Below, piece after piece: positions 22,047 to 32,280 of a stretch of DNA of 64,000 nucleotides. The position numbers and the translations under genes were made by a program. The stretch's first letter is position 1. Each line of letters starts with the position of its first letter. The stretch comes from Cordylochernes scorpioides. Its lineage: Eukaryota; Arthropoda; Arachnida; Pseudoscorpiones; Chernetidae. The notes under the pieces were generated by a model that saw only the letters and a list, made by a program, of their open reading frames with translations, made no database searches and was not told the DNA's origin. The stretch lies in the NCBI GenBank assembly GCA_030710605.1, contig CP092870.1, positions 93,757,742 to 93,821,741 on the forward strand, written 5' to 3'.

Positions 22047-22480
22047 CGTAATTTAAACAATGTGATATGTAAGTAATAAAGTATGACGTCTTTTCTAGTC
22101 GTCTCAAAGTGACACCAGCTTGCTACCGGACACCCGGGGGAGCCAGAGAGGGACAAAAAGGGCGTTGGTCCGGATGTTGACAGTTAGTTAGGTTACAGTG
22201 GATATTTTCGGACAGGCCGCTCAGTGCTAGGTCTCACGGCGGCCCTCGTGGCCGCCGTTTTGGTTCCTCTCTGCCCCCGCGGCTTCATGCAGGACGCCGA
22301 GTTTTCCTCAGTTAATCCTCAACTTTCCCCTGGTCCTGGTGCCACTTGAGACGTACTGGGAGAGCGTGTTTTGATCCCAAACTTTGTCCTTACTGTCCCG
22401 TGCGGACTTCCCACTCTGCACGCCTTGCCACTCAACCTTGACTGCTTCCAACTTACTTGTTGGCTTACCCGGGTTTACGA
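22047..22480 (-). repeat. GC-rich repeat family K, copy 1
   Basis: About 430 bp, far GC-richer than its surroundings and shared with 38.36-38.75 kb. It contains a strong hairpin, ACGGCGGCC / GGCCGCCGT with a 5-nt loop (22,236-22,258). Read on the minus strand, the element ends in a TA-microsatellite tail after ATTGTTTAAATTACG, suggesting a retroposon. Family unknown; an 80-codon frame at 22,384 is not convincing. Confidence 0.6.
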
Positions 22481-23339
22481 CATATATATATTACATGAAG
22501 TTGCGGGAGGATGATATTCATGTACCAAAAGAGGCACCTCTCCCTTTGAACATGAATCAGAACGATGTACTGTACATCACCCAATACTGTACATCATGTA
22601 AACAATGCATTTCGGAATGTATATGACCTGGGTGGAATGGTTATATATAATATAGGATCAAATTTTCTTCAATTACTGTGAAGTGAAGATTAAAAATATC
22701 TGGGAAGGCTTGTTCATCAGTGGTCAACCTAAAACTCCGCTAGTTAAATAAAAAATAACAATATACAAGTGTGAGTTACCCAAGAATTATTTGAAGAGGG
22801 AAAGAAATTAGAATTTGGGGAAAAAGTTTCTTTTTATTTGAGGTTTTTGTAAGCGTTCGAGTAAAAATATTGCTTTTAAACAAACAAATACTATTGTTTA
22901 CAATATAAAAATGATCCTTTTACCAAAATAATATAATATATATATTAATATTTTGAATAAATTTTCATATATAAACCCACAAATATTATATTTACAACAC
23001 ACTGTCAAAATAATAATTGTTATCAACTCTCAAAAATCTCAATATAAATTGATATAGAGTTGCTATGCAAATTTAGCATATTTCCCATGCCATATTAAAG
23101 GTGAAGGGAAGAAATATAGTCGAGGAATAATATCTCAATATGGGAGAGAAAATAAATGAAAATTTCATACCAAAGTCAAAGATAGCAAACTCATATATTC
23201 CGTCCCGCGTATACATTTTTCATCACTACACCCAGGTGTATTAAATCCGCCCAGGTGTATCCATATCTTGATGTGTGTGGACTTTGATATAGATTTATAA
23301 AATATTCCTTCACTCAATATAATAATATATATTTAGAAT
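22481..23339. other. AT-rich intergenic with a family P core
   Basis: Near 22,705-22,735, GGCTTGTTCATCAGTGGT is the reverse of the family P core. A short inverted pair of CCCAGGTGTAT copies lies near 23,230-23,260. No gene. Confidence 0.45.
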
Positions 23340-23490
23340 ATTTTTTTATTAATCCTCCCATTAATTTTTCCATTGCAGTAAGGGAAGTAGAAATTGTTTA
23401 TTTTTAAAAAAGAATCATACGCGTCTATAATAGTTTCGAATATTGATAACAGATGGCGCGCTAATGCATCATGATAATGAATATAGTCAA
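23340..23490 (-). repeat. Family P 3' portion
   Basis: Shares CCATTGCAGTAAGGG, GTAGAAATTGTTT, AGAATCATACGCGTC, TAATAGTTTCGAAT and CAGATGGCGCGCTAATGC with 60.7-60.95 kb. The uninterrupted version here defines the empty site for the insertion at 60.74 kb. Confidence 0.65.
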
Positions 23491-23554
23491 ATTTTATTAA
23501 ATAAAATTTCATATGTGATACATTCATTTTATTATTATTTGTAAAAATATCCTA

Positions 23555-23690
23555 AGGTTTATTAACGCAGAATAATAATTATAAAATAAATAAAGCTTCC
23601 AGAGCTATAAGTTTCTTGTACAACTTTTTATTTTCAAGCTTTCGGACTTGTTAGTCCTTCAACAGGATTATCACGCTAACAAATTAATAA
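23555..23690 (-). repeat. Family F element with hammerhead-like motif
   Basis: On the minus strand: CTGTTGAA, stem GGACT/AGTCC, GAAA, GC, TTGAAAAT, then a body ending GAAGCTTTATTTATT. It follows hammerhead order, but CTGTTGA replaces CTGANGA at an invariant base, so cleavage is doubtful. It matches 48.54-48.63 kb. Confidence 0.6.
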
Positions 23691-23960
23691 TAAATACTAT
23701 TTTTATATGCACATTATTTACATATTTTGAATGCTTATTGAGAGAAAATATATTACATTATTTCTGTGTAAAAAAAACATCAATTATCTATATCAGAATT
23801 TATAACAGAAAAAAACATTGTGTAGATTGATTTTAGAAAGTTTGGCTTATTGGGGATATTTTGTAACCCCCATTTTCTTGTTAAAAGTAAAGAAATTGTA
23901 GACATAAAATACATAAACAAATATAAAATATTATAATCATCACATATATATATTAATAAA

Positions 23961-24174
23961 TTAAGAAAAGGCATCTCCTTATCGTGCAACTGATAGTTGC
24001 TGATGGCTTGCGCCATCTATCGGAATAAATATCAACTATTCTCGTTGATTTTTAATTATTCCAGAATTGGCCAAATACCCATTCTTGATTAATCAGTTGC
24101 ACGATAAGGAGATGCCTTTTTCTTAATTTATGTATCTTATCCCAGTACAATATTACATTTGTACTATTTTTTTC
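23961..24174. repeat. Family B inverted dimer with 11-bp target duplication
   Basis: Flanked by ATATTAATAAA at 23,950-23,960 and 24,175-24,185. The insert starts TTAAGAAAAGGCATCTCC and ends with the inverse arm followed by the one-sided tail CCCAGTACAATATTAC ... TTTGTACTATTTTTTTC. The exact duplication fixes both ends of the element and shows that the inverted dimer inserted as one unit. Confidence 0.85.
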
Positions 24175-24185
24175 ATATTAATAAA

Positions 24186-24741
24186 TATACGTGAAATTGT
24201 TATATAATTCAATTGTTCACTTAAATAATATCAAAAATTCATTGTTTTATCTTGTACAACTCCAATTAAATGCTCCAGTAGGTGTCCAATTTAGTGAAGG
24301 TTACAAGAAAGAAGAAGAAGATGCTATGGGGTCGAGATTCAGCCAATAAACATCGAGTAATCTCCACCCCAGGGCGACACAGGAGTTATTTACGACTTTG
24401 GAAGACAAGAGAAACAATCCGACAATATCTTAGATACAAACCTATATTTAGCTTTAGGGCCAATTACACCCTTGGTCCCCACCTCGCTTCTGGGAATCCC
24501 GTGGCCATTGGCTCATAAAATCGACCAATGAATGCATCTTTATAGCTCCATAAATACCTTAATTTTGGCTGGTCATACTGAAACTTTTCTAACTTTTAAA
24601 CAGAGATTCTGAGATCATTAAAACGTAGGACGTCTATAGTTGTGGATAATTTCCCTTGAGATATGTTCTGACCACTTTATTCTTTATCACAGTATTGAAC
24701 TAATTAACTTTTGGGTGCTTAGTTGTAACATATATATATAT
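24186..24741. other. Single-copy stretch, no gene recognised
   Basis: 24,280-24,530 is GC-richer with a 78-codon plus frame (basic start, then RRHRSYLRLWKTRETIRQYL-like composition). I see no domain or splice context, and it may be a decayed repeat. Confidence 0.35.
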
Positions 24742-25090
24742 ATTAAGATTAGAATTTTTTGTGCGTTTGATTGTTGAAAAGAGGTGCAGTTGTAAAAAGT
24801 AAAGATAATTATTTACCTTTCAAGTAGATTTTATTTTGAATCACTTGAAGCAAATACACATAAAATTATTTTTATCACAGGAATATAGAATTTATATAAT
24901 GAATTCTATAATCGTGATTTTCATTAGAAAAAGGTAGGGTTAAAAAATATACATTATTTACAACAATAAAATTAAAAGTGGTATGTTTTGCATATATGGT
25001 CAAAAATGCAGAACAGTCAATGAATGAAAAAATAAAATATGTTTTTAAAAAAATAAAATAATTGTATTTTAGATTATATAATATATATAT
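24742..25090 (+). repeat. Repeat family N, diverged copy
   Basis: Shares GTGCAGT, AAAGATAATTATTTACC, CAAGTAGATTTTATTTTGAA, TCACTTGAAG and an ending TTAGATTATATAATATATAT with copies at 41.4, 50.2 and 63.7 kb. Bounded by AT tracts. Non-coding; distantly related to family M. Confidence 0.6.
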
Positions 25091-25094
25091 ATAT

Positions 25095-25345
25095 ATATTT
25101 AATTAAAAAGGTATATATTGGATCAAAATATCATTTATTTTACCAATATTTCAGTTGGCTGAACGCCAACCTTTATCAAGGTGTTTTAACATATTTAATG
25201 TGTGTCAACATCAAATATGTTATGACACCTTGATAAAGGTTGGCGTTCAGCCAACTGAAATATTGGTAAAATAAATGATATTTTGATCCAATATATGCCT
25301 TTTTAATTGAAGATTTTTTTATGGATTGCTCTATTTTCAAATATA
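25095..25345. repeat. Family C inverted dimer
   Basis: The arms pair over about 80 bp. The left arm reads TATATTGGATCAAAATATC ... GCTGAACGCCAACC, and the right is its inverse with CCTTGATAAAGG, stem GTTGGC/GCCAAC, TGAAATATTGG, a hammerhead-like layout with altered core bases. The right-only tail ends TGGATTGCTCTATTTTC. (AT)n flanks both sides. Confidence 0.75.
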
Positions 25346-25558
25346 TATATATTAGATTGGTTGTGTTGTGTGTAGCTTTGAATTGTAATTTAGGTTTTAT
25401 ATATTTTGAGGATTTTAAATGTTCATTTTATTAACTTTTTATTCTTTTTAACCCCCCCTCCCATAAATAAGAGTGAAAACTCCTTACCCATCTCACATCT
25501 CCTTGTTACATGGAAAGTTAATATGAAACGTGGACAAAAAAGGTTTTTTTTTTACTTA

Positions 25559-25745
25559 CACTAATGGACAAAACCTAAAGAATGGAAAGTTTGTTTTTCT
25601 TAAGGAGACAGAAACAACTTTTTGCTCACACTTGGTTATCTCGTGTGTCTTCAATAAAGGTCACTGTAATATCTTTCCGAGTTATTGTCTGAATCCCGAT
25701 ATAATTGCTAAAAGGTACAACTTCCTTAAGTTTTGTCTATGAGTG
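25559..25745 (-). mobile_element. MITE family A, reverse copy
   Basis: Begins CACTAATGGACAAAACC and ends GTTTTGTCTATGAGTG, about 187 bp. A 70-codon plus frame crosses it and is not a gene. Confidence 0.75.
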
Positions 25746-26948
25746 TGGGTAATGGTCATTCATACATAGAATTATTTTTGATTATAAACTGTTTTAATGG
25801 CATAAAATCTCTTTTTTTTTAAATATCTAATTATGAAATATATTTTATCAAATTATTTAGTATTTTATAAACAGATTATTAAATTGATATCTATATTTTC
25901 CTACTCTTGCGTTTTATAAATTTTAATTTGTTCTTGACTTAAATAAATTGCCATGTCATCCTGAAGTTTTTTTCTGTAAAAAAATAGACACTTGGCCAGT
26001 TAGAGTGTTCTCAACGTTTCAACAAAATTATTTTGTCATCGTCAGGAGAAATAAATAAAAATAAAGCATTTTGCATCCTGAAGTTTGTCTTTCTTAATTT
26101 TCTACGTGAAAATATAATGAGTAGAATTTTGTAAGTCTAAGAATAATATCGTGATTTGGTCCAAAATCCATTTTCCGTCTGCAAATTATTTTCTGTCCAC
26201 CGCCATATTTAACTTGATGTCGTCATAATTCTAACGTTTAATGCGCTGACTATGCAAATTTTCCATTGTCGGTGTAATTGAACACAACTAAATGCGTCGT
26301 CTTCCACTCTGTGAATTAAAGTGAATTATCCTCAATTTAAACTTGGCAACACAGCTCTTAAAACACCGCCTGCTTTAATTACCTGTTGACAAGCTACATT
26401 TGTTTAGAAAACTTTTTTTTCTTTTTACCCCTAGAGTTTTAATACTACCCAAAGTTTAATTAACAAATATAATTACATTATTCTCATAATGTTTAATCTT
26501 TATTTATTTAAAACCTTTTTTTTTATCAAAGACTCGTTTTTTTTTCCTTCAAACAAACCTTCTCTTACAATGTAAAGGTGTATATTAGGAAAACACAATT
26601 TAAAAGTTTTTTTTTTGTAAAGAAAAAATAAATTTTAAGAAAACTAACAAAATTAAAATTCTAACCTAAGGCTATATTTGGTTATTAAATATACTTGGAA
26701 AATATTCACTCTCTCTTGAACTTTTTAATTATAATGTCAATAGTTATTTTAAAAACAGAATTTTCTCAAAGAGTTTTAAAATATTTTCCATTAGTAAAAT
26801 GTTAAGATGAACTTAACCAATCGCAAATAGAATAAAATCTGTTTTTAAAAAATGGTAAAACAACTTTATTCTCATATGAAATAATAATATTTTATATTTG
26901 ATTTGACAAAAATATGTAAATTTAATGACTATAAAGACATCATCAACA
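25746..26948. other. AT-rich intergenic with a family E hammerhead-like fragment
   Basis: About 25,983-26,065 (minus) reads CTGACGATG, stem ACAAAAT/ATTTTGT, TGAAACGTT, GAGAACAC, a family E motif with the layout kept. The rest is A/T-rich without a gene. Confidence 0.5.
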
Positions 26949-26962
26949 TTTATATATTTATA

Positions 26963-27390
26963 AACAACACTTAAAGTTTCACCGCATAAGTTTCTTTTCT
27001 GTGAAAAATCAATATTTATTTCAAAGAGAAATATTTACTATTTCTAACTTTTTTAGATGAAGTATGAAAGGGTGAAAATATGAAGAGTAATGGCGAAGTA
27101 TGAAGTATGAAAGGGTGAAAATATGAAGAGTAATGGCGAACGGAAAAATAATTCCCGCCCCGGACACTTTTATTTTTCCGTTCGCCATTACTCTTCATAT
27201 TTTCACCCTTTCATACTTCATACTTCGCCATTACTCTTCATATTTTCACCCTTTCATACTTCATCTAAAAAAGTTAGAAATAGTAAATATTTCTCTTTGA
27301 AATAAATATTGATTTTTCACAGAAAAGAAACTTATGCGGTGAAACTTTAAGTGTTGTTTATAATCATACGCCGCAGTCCTTTATAATGTA
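26963..27390. repeat. Perfect 194-bp fold-back of SINE-derived family S
   Basis: 26,958-27,151 and 27,170-27,363 are exact reverse complements with an 18-bp loop (TTCCCGCCCCGGACACTT). A 27-bp tail (27,364-27,390) occurs on the right only. TTTATATATTTATAAA repeats at about 26,949-26,964 and 27,391-27,406 as the target duplication; its left copy overlaps the arm end. Each arm has an internal direct repeat of about 40 bp (GAAGTATGAAAGGGTGAAAA ...). The arm body matches the element behind the tRNA-like head at 34.0 kb. Two identical 60-codon frames on opposite strands come from the palindrome. Confidence 0.85.
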
Positions 27391-27419
27391 TTTATATATT
27401 TATAAAATTAAAGAAAATT

Positions 27420-27703
27420 ACATATATCCTGATTGTGCAAATAAAAGTTGACAATGGTTTGCGCCATCTATCTGAATAAATATCAACTAATCGTTAATTT
27501 TTAAAAATTATTTTTCTTGATTAATCAAGAATGGGTATTTAGCCAATTCTGGAATAATTAAAAATCAACGAATAGTTGAGTTTTATTCCGTTAGATTGCG
27601 CAAGCCATCAGTAACTTTTATTTACATGATCAGGTGATGCCTTTTTCTTAATTTATCTATCTGATTTCAAGACAAATTCACTATTTCGTATTATTTTTTC
27701 CTC
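27420..27703. repeat. Family B inverted dimer, diverged
   Basis: Centred on TTCTTGATTAATCAAGAA (about 27,522-27,540), so both arms begin at that palindrome. The right-only tail is TTTATCTATCTGATTTC ... ATTATTTTTTCCTC. The hammerhead is absent. Confidence 0.7.
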
Positions 27704-27819
27704 ATTTATAAAATAGGGTAGAAATAAGGATATTTTCTTTAATTTATTTTATTATTACAGAAGCACGAAGTCTATCAGACTATTGTGATATATTAGAATT
27801 ATTTACATATGTATAACGC

Positions 27820-27940
27820 TTTGAAAATAAAGCAATCCACAAATAAATCTTTAAATAAAAAGGCATATATTGGATCAAAATTACATTTTGGTAGAATAAA
27901 TGCTATTTTGATCCAATATATGTCTTTTTTTTTAAATATA
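27820..27940 (-). repeat. Family C mini fold-back, reverse orientation
   Basis: The tail AATAAAGCAATCCAC is on the left, followed by AAGGCATATATTGGATC and its inverse TGATCCAATATATGTC around a short loop. Confidence 0.65.
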
Positions 27941-28234
27941 TATATAGTGTAAAAACTATATAATTAACTATATAAAAACTATATATTCTCACTTCTATTA
28001 TTCTATATACAAATTAGAGTATGTCTAAATGACGTGTAAAAGCCGATGCAAAAGACGTTACGTTGTTATATTTTATTGTTATTAATTATAAATATATAAT
28101 TAATTGGATGATGTAAGAAGTAAAGGATTTTTTTTTCTCTCTCTCTCTACTAAATAATAACAATTTACAAATTTTATAATTTGAATTTAAATAATCAAAA
28201 TAATAAGGATAATTTTAATACGAAACTAAACAAC

Positions 28235-28242
<8 letters not shown>

Positions 28243-28302
<60 letters not shown>
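28243..28302. repeat. (TA)n microsatellite, about 60 bp
   Basis: Uninterrupted TA dinucleotides, directly followed by a LINE family R end at 28,303. The pair may be one insertion with an AT target. An 88-codon frame running through it is meaningless. Confidence 0.85.
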
Positions 28303-28304
<2 letters not shown>

Positions 28305-28480
28305 ACAACAAAACCTTTATTCAGGGCCTTTCGCCCTATACAGTATTCGCCAGTTCACAGGGGATAGGGAGAACACTGTGTGGCCTTTTTCCGGGATATA
28401 ATCCTGTGGAATCCAAATATCGCCACCGCTATATACCTATTCTTTGATATTTCATTAATTAGTGTCGGATATGAAGGACA
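28303..28480 (-). repeat. LINE 3' end, family R relative
   Basis: On the minus strand the sequence ends GGGCGAAAGGCCCTGAATAA, AGGTTTTGTTGTTG, a polyadenylation-like AATAAAGG end plus a (TTG)n tail, comparable to the ends at 3.1, 31.9 and 33.7 kb. Confidence 0.5.
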
Positions 28481-28657
28481 AAGTTGCCCCGTTTTATTGT
28501 TTAGTTTTCATCTTTCCTCAGACAGAGCATCTTCAATTATTTACATGATGAATTAGTAGTGATTTATTTAAGCTCTAAACTTGCCAAAGTTTTCATAAGA
28601 TTGAGTATATAGAGAAAGATGGGATTATGTCAAAGTAAGCGAGTACAATTTGGTTAG

Positions 28658-28879
28658 TCAGAGGGCAAGCCAACACTCTGGTGTTTCAACATCTAGACAG
28701 CATTCACATGTTGGATCATTTATAACTCTCAAGTCAACGAGAAAACTTAAAAAGGGTATTTTGTCTGTGAAGACACAAAGTAGTGTATTTATTCTAGAAA
28801 TTTGTGAAGATCTAGTTAACAGGTTAACAGTATATACCTCCAACCTTCCCTGTTCTGTCCAATTCTGTAGATAACTCAA
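28658..28879 (-). pseudogene. LINE C-terminal fragment with CCHC-like end
   Basis: A 73-codon minus frame ends NDPTCECCLDVETPECW, resembling the C-terminal zinc-binding stretch of RNase H-containing LINE ORF2 proteins (C-x2-C followed by ExxEHW). The expected final His is Cys here, and no upstream RT is in frame. It is a short relic; the family is uncertain. Confidence 0.5.
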
Positions 28880-29397
28880 GGTATTGTGGTTTGATCGATT
28901 GATAGAGTATTGGAGAACTGTTGTTCTTCTTCTTTATGTCATTGGTAGAGCAGTAGATGACATGTGACAGCTGTCAAGTTCGGTATAGAAGGGCATCCAT
29001 GTCAATCTAGTTGCTATGAGTATCATGGTTTATATCAGGAATGCTAACATGTCATTCTAGTTGGGCTTTGTCTTCTGGTTAGCGAATGAATATTTCTATT
29101 AATAATTTGAGTTGTTATGTCATCATTACATATATATCGTTGTAGAGTATAAAACTGTAAAGCTTTAGCATTGAAAATGTTCCGTTTTTTTCTTAATATT
29201 GAAACGTGTTAAAACATCGGCTAGAAATTATGTAAATCTGTTGTGATTGTAAATAGCTAAATATATGTAAATTATGGCTCGAGAGAGTCGTGTTATGTAA
29301 AACTTGAGGATCAGCAGCGTCTAGGTTCTCATCGTTTGTTAACTTCCAAGTAAATTAAACAAAAGTTCATCCTAACCAACGGCTGGCCTGATTTCCA
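28880..29397. other. Probable decayed LINE sequence, then unassigned
   Basis: 28,880-29,030 may continue the LINE upstream on the minus strand, but no frame is readable. 29,060-29,397 is A/T-rich with no feature recognised. Confidence 0.35.
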
Positions 29398-29412
29398 ACA
29401 CTACAATATTAT

Positions 29413-29676
29413 TTCTAAACGAGGTAAAATCTTCCCAATTACATGCGTGGTAAGGACAAAATACTCAGGAGATAAGTTTCTTCATTAATTTATTAGGACA
29501 TCAAGCTTTCGGGCACAGCGTGGCCCTTCTACAGGATCAATTGTATAAGAAAAATGAATAGATAAGAAAGAATTTCTTATACAATTGATCCTGTAGAAGG
29601 GCCACGCTGTGCCCGAAAGCTTGATGTCCTAATAAATTAATGAAGAAACTTATCTCCTGAGTATTTTGTCCTTACC
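29413..29676 (-). repeat. Family G perfect fold-back with 15-bp target duplication
   Basis: Flanked by ACACTACAATATTAT at 29,398-29,412 and 29,677-29,691. Inside, 29,449-29,552 and 29,573-29,676 are exact reverse complements (104 bp each) around a 20-bp loop. A 36-bp unique tail (29,413-29,448) is on the left only. Each arm carries a hammerhead-like motif: CTGTAGAA, stem GGGC/GCCC, GAAAGC, TTGATGTCC. The core has T in place of the invariant A of CTGA. Confidence 0.9.
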
Positions 29677-29754
29677 ACACTACAATATTATAACTGATAT
29701 TTCTTTTGGCTGAAAGTCAATATTTGTCAAATTACAACAGTTTATTTATTTTGT

Positions 29755-29915
29755 ATTATTGACGTCACATCTATTGACCGTCGCCGCAAACCAGCGGACT
29801 CGAGTCGATGCTAAAAACACAACACCAGCTTTGGAATATTGAAAAATTTCCACCTGGAGTCCTTGGTTTTGGAGTAAGATTTGGTCTAGCCACTTCGTCA
29901 ATTAAACACCTCTTT
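29755..29915 (+). repeat. Family D fragment
   Basis: ATTGACCGTCGCCGCAAACC, CAGCGGACTCGAGTCGATG, then AACACAACACCAGCTTTGG, as in other D copies. The inverted arm is missing. Confidence 0.55.
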
Positions 29916-30054
29916 GACAGATTGTAAAGATATCATTTGATCCCTTGTAGATCTCATTAAATAAAGTCCGCTATGGACTTAAAACCATGATCTCTAAGTG
30001 GGCATTTCTCAGTTTTCCAATTCTTCATTTTCTTCTCTTTTTTTTTAAATGAAC

Positions 30055-30997
30055 CCCTATGTGGAAAGCTGAATTTAAACGTGGTCGCACGTCACTCGAA
30101 GATGACCCATATGAAGGACGTCCAAAACTGCAACCACACTGGAAACTAATCAAAAAGGTGCACAATATCGTTTTGGACGATAGACGAATAAAGGCGTGTG
30201 AGATAGTTGAGGCCGTGGAAATATGGGAAGAAAGGGTGCAAAACATCTTGTCAAAGATCTGCGAAAGTTGGATACCGCATTTTATGAATAAAGATAGAAA
30301 ACAATTTCACAAGCGACATTCGCAGCCGATTTTGTGCGGCGATTTGTCATCGCAGATAAGACATGTATCCACTACTACACGCCAGAGACCAAACAGCATC
30401 AAAGCAGTGGGTGGAAGTCAGTGGTTCAGTGCCAAAAAAATCGAAGTCGATCGCATCTGCCGGAAAGGTCATGGCCAGTGTGATTTGGGATGCCAAAGGG
30501 ATCCTCTTAATTGATTACTTTGAAAAGGCCGAACTAATAAAGGTTAGTATTACTCTAACCTTTCAGACCAGCTGGATATATAAATTCACGAGTAAAGGCC
30601 TGGATAGAGGAAGAAAAAAAATCATCTTTCACCAAGACAATGTACCTGCTCACAAAAGTGTATTGGCATTGAAAAAACTGCGGGATTTAAGGTACTCTTT
30701 GCTCGTCCATCCCCTCTATTCTCCTGATATGGCCCCCTTAGACTTCCATCTCTTCCCACACCTAAGGAAATGTGTTTCTGTAAAGCGCTTCGCGTCCAAA
30801 GAAGAAGTTGATACGGCTGTAGATGAATATTTTACCCGACTTCCAGACTCATTTACAGGAAGGGATACTGCTATTGGAGAAACTCTGGACCAAATATGTT
30901 GAAGTCAAGGAAGATTATGTAGAAATATGAGATGTTTTTAAAACTGAAAATCAGATTTTTTTCATTGTCAGACCGAGAACTTTTCAACTTACCCTCG
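30055..30997 (+). pseudogene. mariner transposase, 5'-truncated and frameshifted
   Basis: Three plus frames together give a mariner DD34D transposase from just before FKRGRTSLEDDP onward; the first helix-turn-helix is lost. Frame breaks lie near 30,330 and 30,360. Catalytic positions remain readable: the Asp of the ADKT motif (normally GDET), QDN in HQDNVPAH, and the Asp of APLDF, with 34 residues between the last two. The 3' inverted repeat (CCCTCG end at 30,997, then TA) is present and no 5' repeat is found. Inactive. Diverged from the second mariner at 51 kb, so a separate family. Confidence 0.85.
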
Positions 30998-30999
30998 TA

Positions 31000-31744
31000 T
31001 AGCATATGTGGAAATGATTTACCTTTTTCTTTAAAAAAAAACCTCAAATATTTTTTTTGAGATCACATCTTTGCATATATGCTCCGAAATTTAATATACT
31101 ATTAACACAATATTAATATATATATATATATTAAAAAGTTAGTCAATATATTGTGAAGTTTAAAAAAGAATAATCGCCAAATATTTTATATTATTTTTTA
31201 ATATAAGAGAGAAAACCTCAAGCGATTCTTTTATTAGATAAGCAATTTAAATAGAAAAACAAAATCAATAATGTAAATTTCTTCTTCCTTCAAATCTCTG
31301 TATATAGAGGGAGGGATGTAAACTTGGAAATCCACAGAATGTAAACCAAATCAATTAAAGTCAATAAAAATCTTGAAAAAGCGGTAAGGGATTTTCTAGA
31401 AGGAGAAAAAAAAACTTTTTTTTTATTTTCGTAGACATTGACTGATGGTGATTGATTAGGGAATAATTTTGCAAAAGATATATCCGCCATTTTGAAACTT
31501 TTCCCCCCCTCAGCCATATATTACAACCTATCGGCTGCTCAATATAAAAGTCTAATTCTTCGATTTCTTTTTGAAAAACAATTTTATTTTTCCTTTTCGT
31601 GTTGTATGTTCCGGGGGGGAGTTTCAAGTATACAAATTCAATTTATAAATTTAAAATGGTATTATTGACCTTTATATAAAGATAAGGATTGTTATTGCGA
31701 AGTTTATCTATTGGAATTAGATAGAAGACTGAAGATGCATACTT
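31000..31744. other. AT-rich stretch with one candidate start exon
   Basis: On the minus strand a 75-codon frame begins at 31,517 with ATGGCTGAGGGGG and a second start in a TTTCAAAATGGCGGAT context (MAEGGKSFKMADISFAKLFP). This could be a host first exon or YY1-like site, but no continuation is visible. The overlapping 88-codon frame has no support. Confidence 0.3.
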
Positions 31745-31852
31745 TCCTTAATTGACACAAGATATTTTATTCTTTAAAAGAATTAAACAAAACGCTGATA
31801 AAGTGTTTATTTTCAGCCGAGATTTCGAGCACTTCTGTCCTACTACAGGAGT
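31745..31852 (-). repeat. Family T hammerhead-like element
   Basis: Minus strand: CTCCTGTAGTAGGACAGAAG, TGCTCGAAATCTCGG, then CTGAAAATAAACACTTT. The same CCGGTAGAAGGACAGAAC block recurs at 32,235-32,265 in plus orientation, so the two may be arms of a fold-back element split by the intervening LINE tail. Confidence 0.45.
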
Positions 31853-32210
31853 CACACACACACAAAGCCTTTATTAAGACATTAGTCTTATACAGATTCT
31901 CCGTACAAGGTGCAATATCAGGAAAAGAGCAGCACAGGAAACCAGTAGTTCCGCAACTATATACAATTATTAGTAATAAGGAAAAGTAAGATTTAATATG
32001 AAAGGTCGACGCCATCTCCCCAAGTCTTCAATTCCATAAGCGCGGAGCAGAAATAGGGACTAAGTTATTTAGTTCGCCATAAATATAGCATCCAGACACA
32101 AAAAAGGAGGTTTACTCCAGCACAGCCATCCATATTACCAGCTCCGCAATCTCATCGTCGACCAACACGATGGCTCCTCGATGTTTCGTCATCATTTACA
32201 AGAGTCAAAT
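31853..32210 (-). repeat. LINE 3' end, family R
   Basis: CACACACACACAAAGCC, then TTTATTAAGACATTAGTC, TTATACAGATTCTCC, matching 33.7 kb and 3.1 kb; reading on the minus strand the (TG)n tail is terminal. The remainder to about 32,210 is GC-richer and may be LINE 3' UTR. Confidence 0.5.
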
Positions 32211-32280
32211 AGAGTTCATTTTTATTCCGGTAGAAGGACAGAACTGCTCAAAAGCTTTGGCTTAAGAAAAACTTTACAAG

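Noticed and set aside
27016..27305. Two identical 60-residue proteins on opposite strands
   Set aside because: Both are translations of the two arms of the same 194-bp palindrome.
28181..28447. 88-codon frame with poly(Tyr-Ile)
   Set aside because: It reads through a TA microsatellite.
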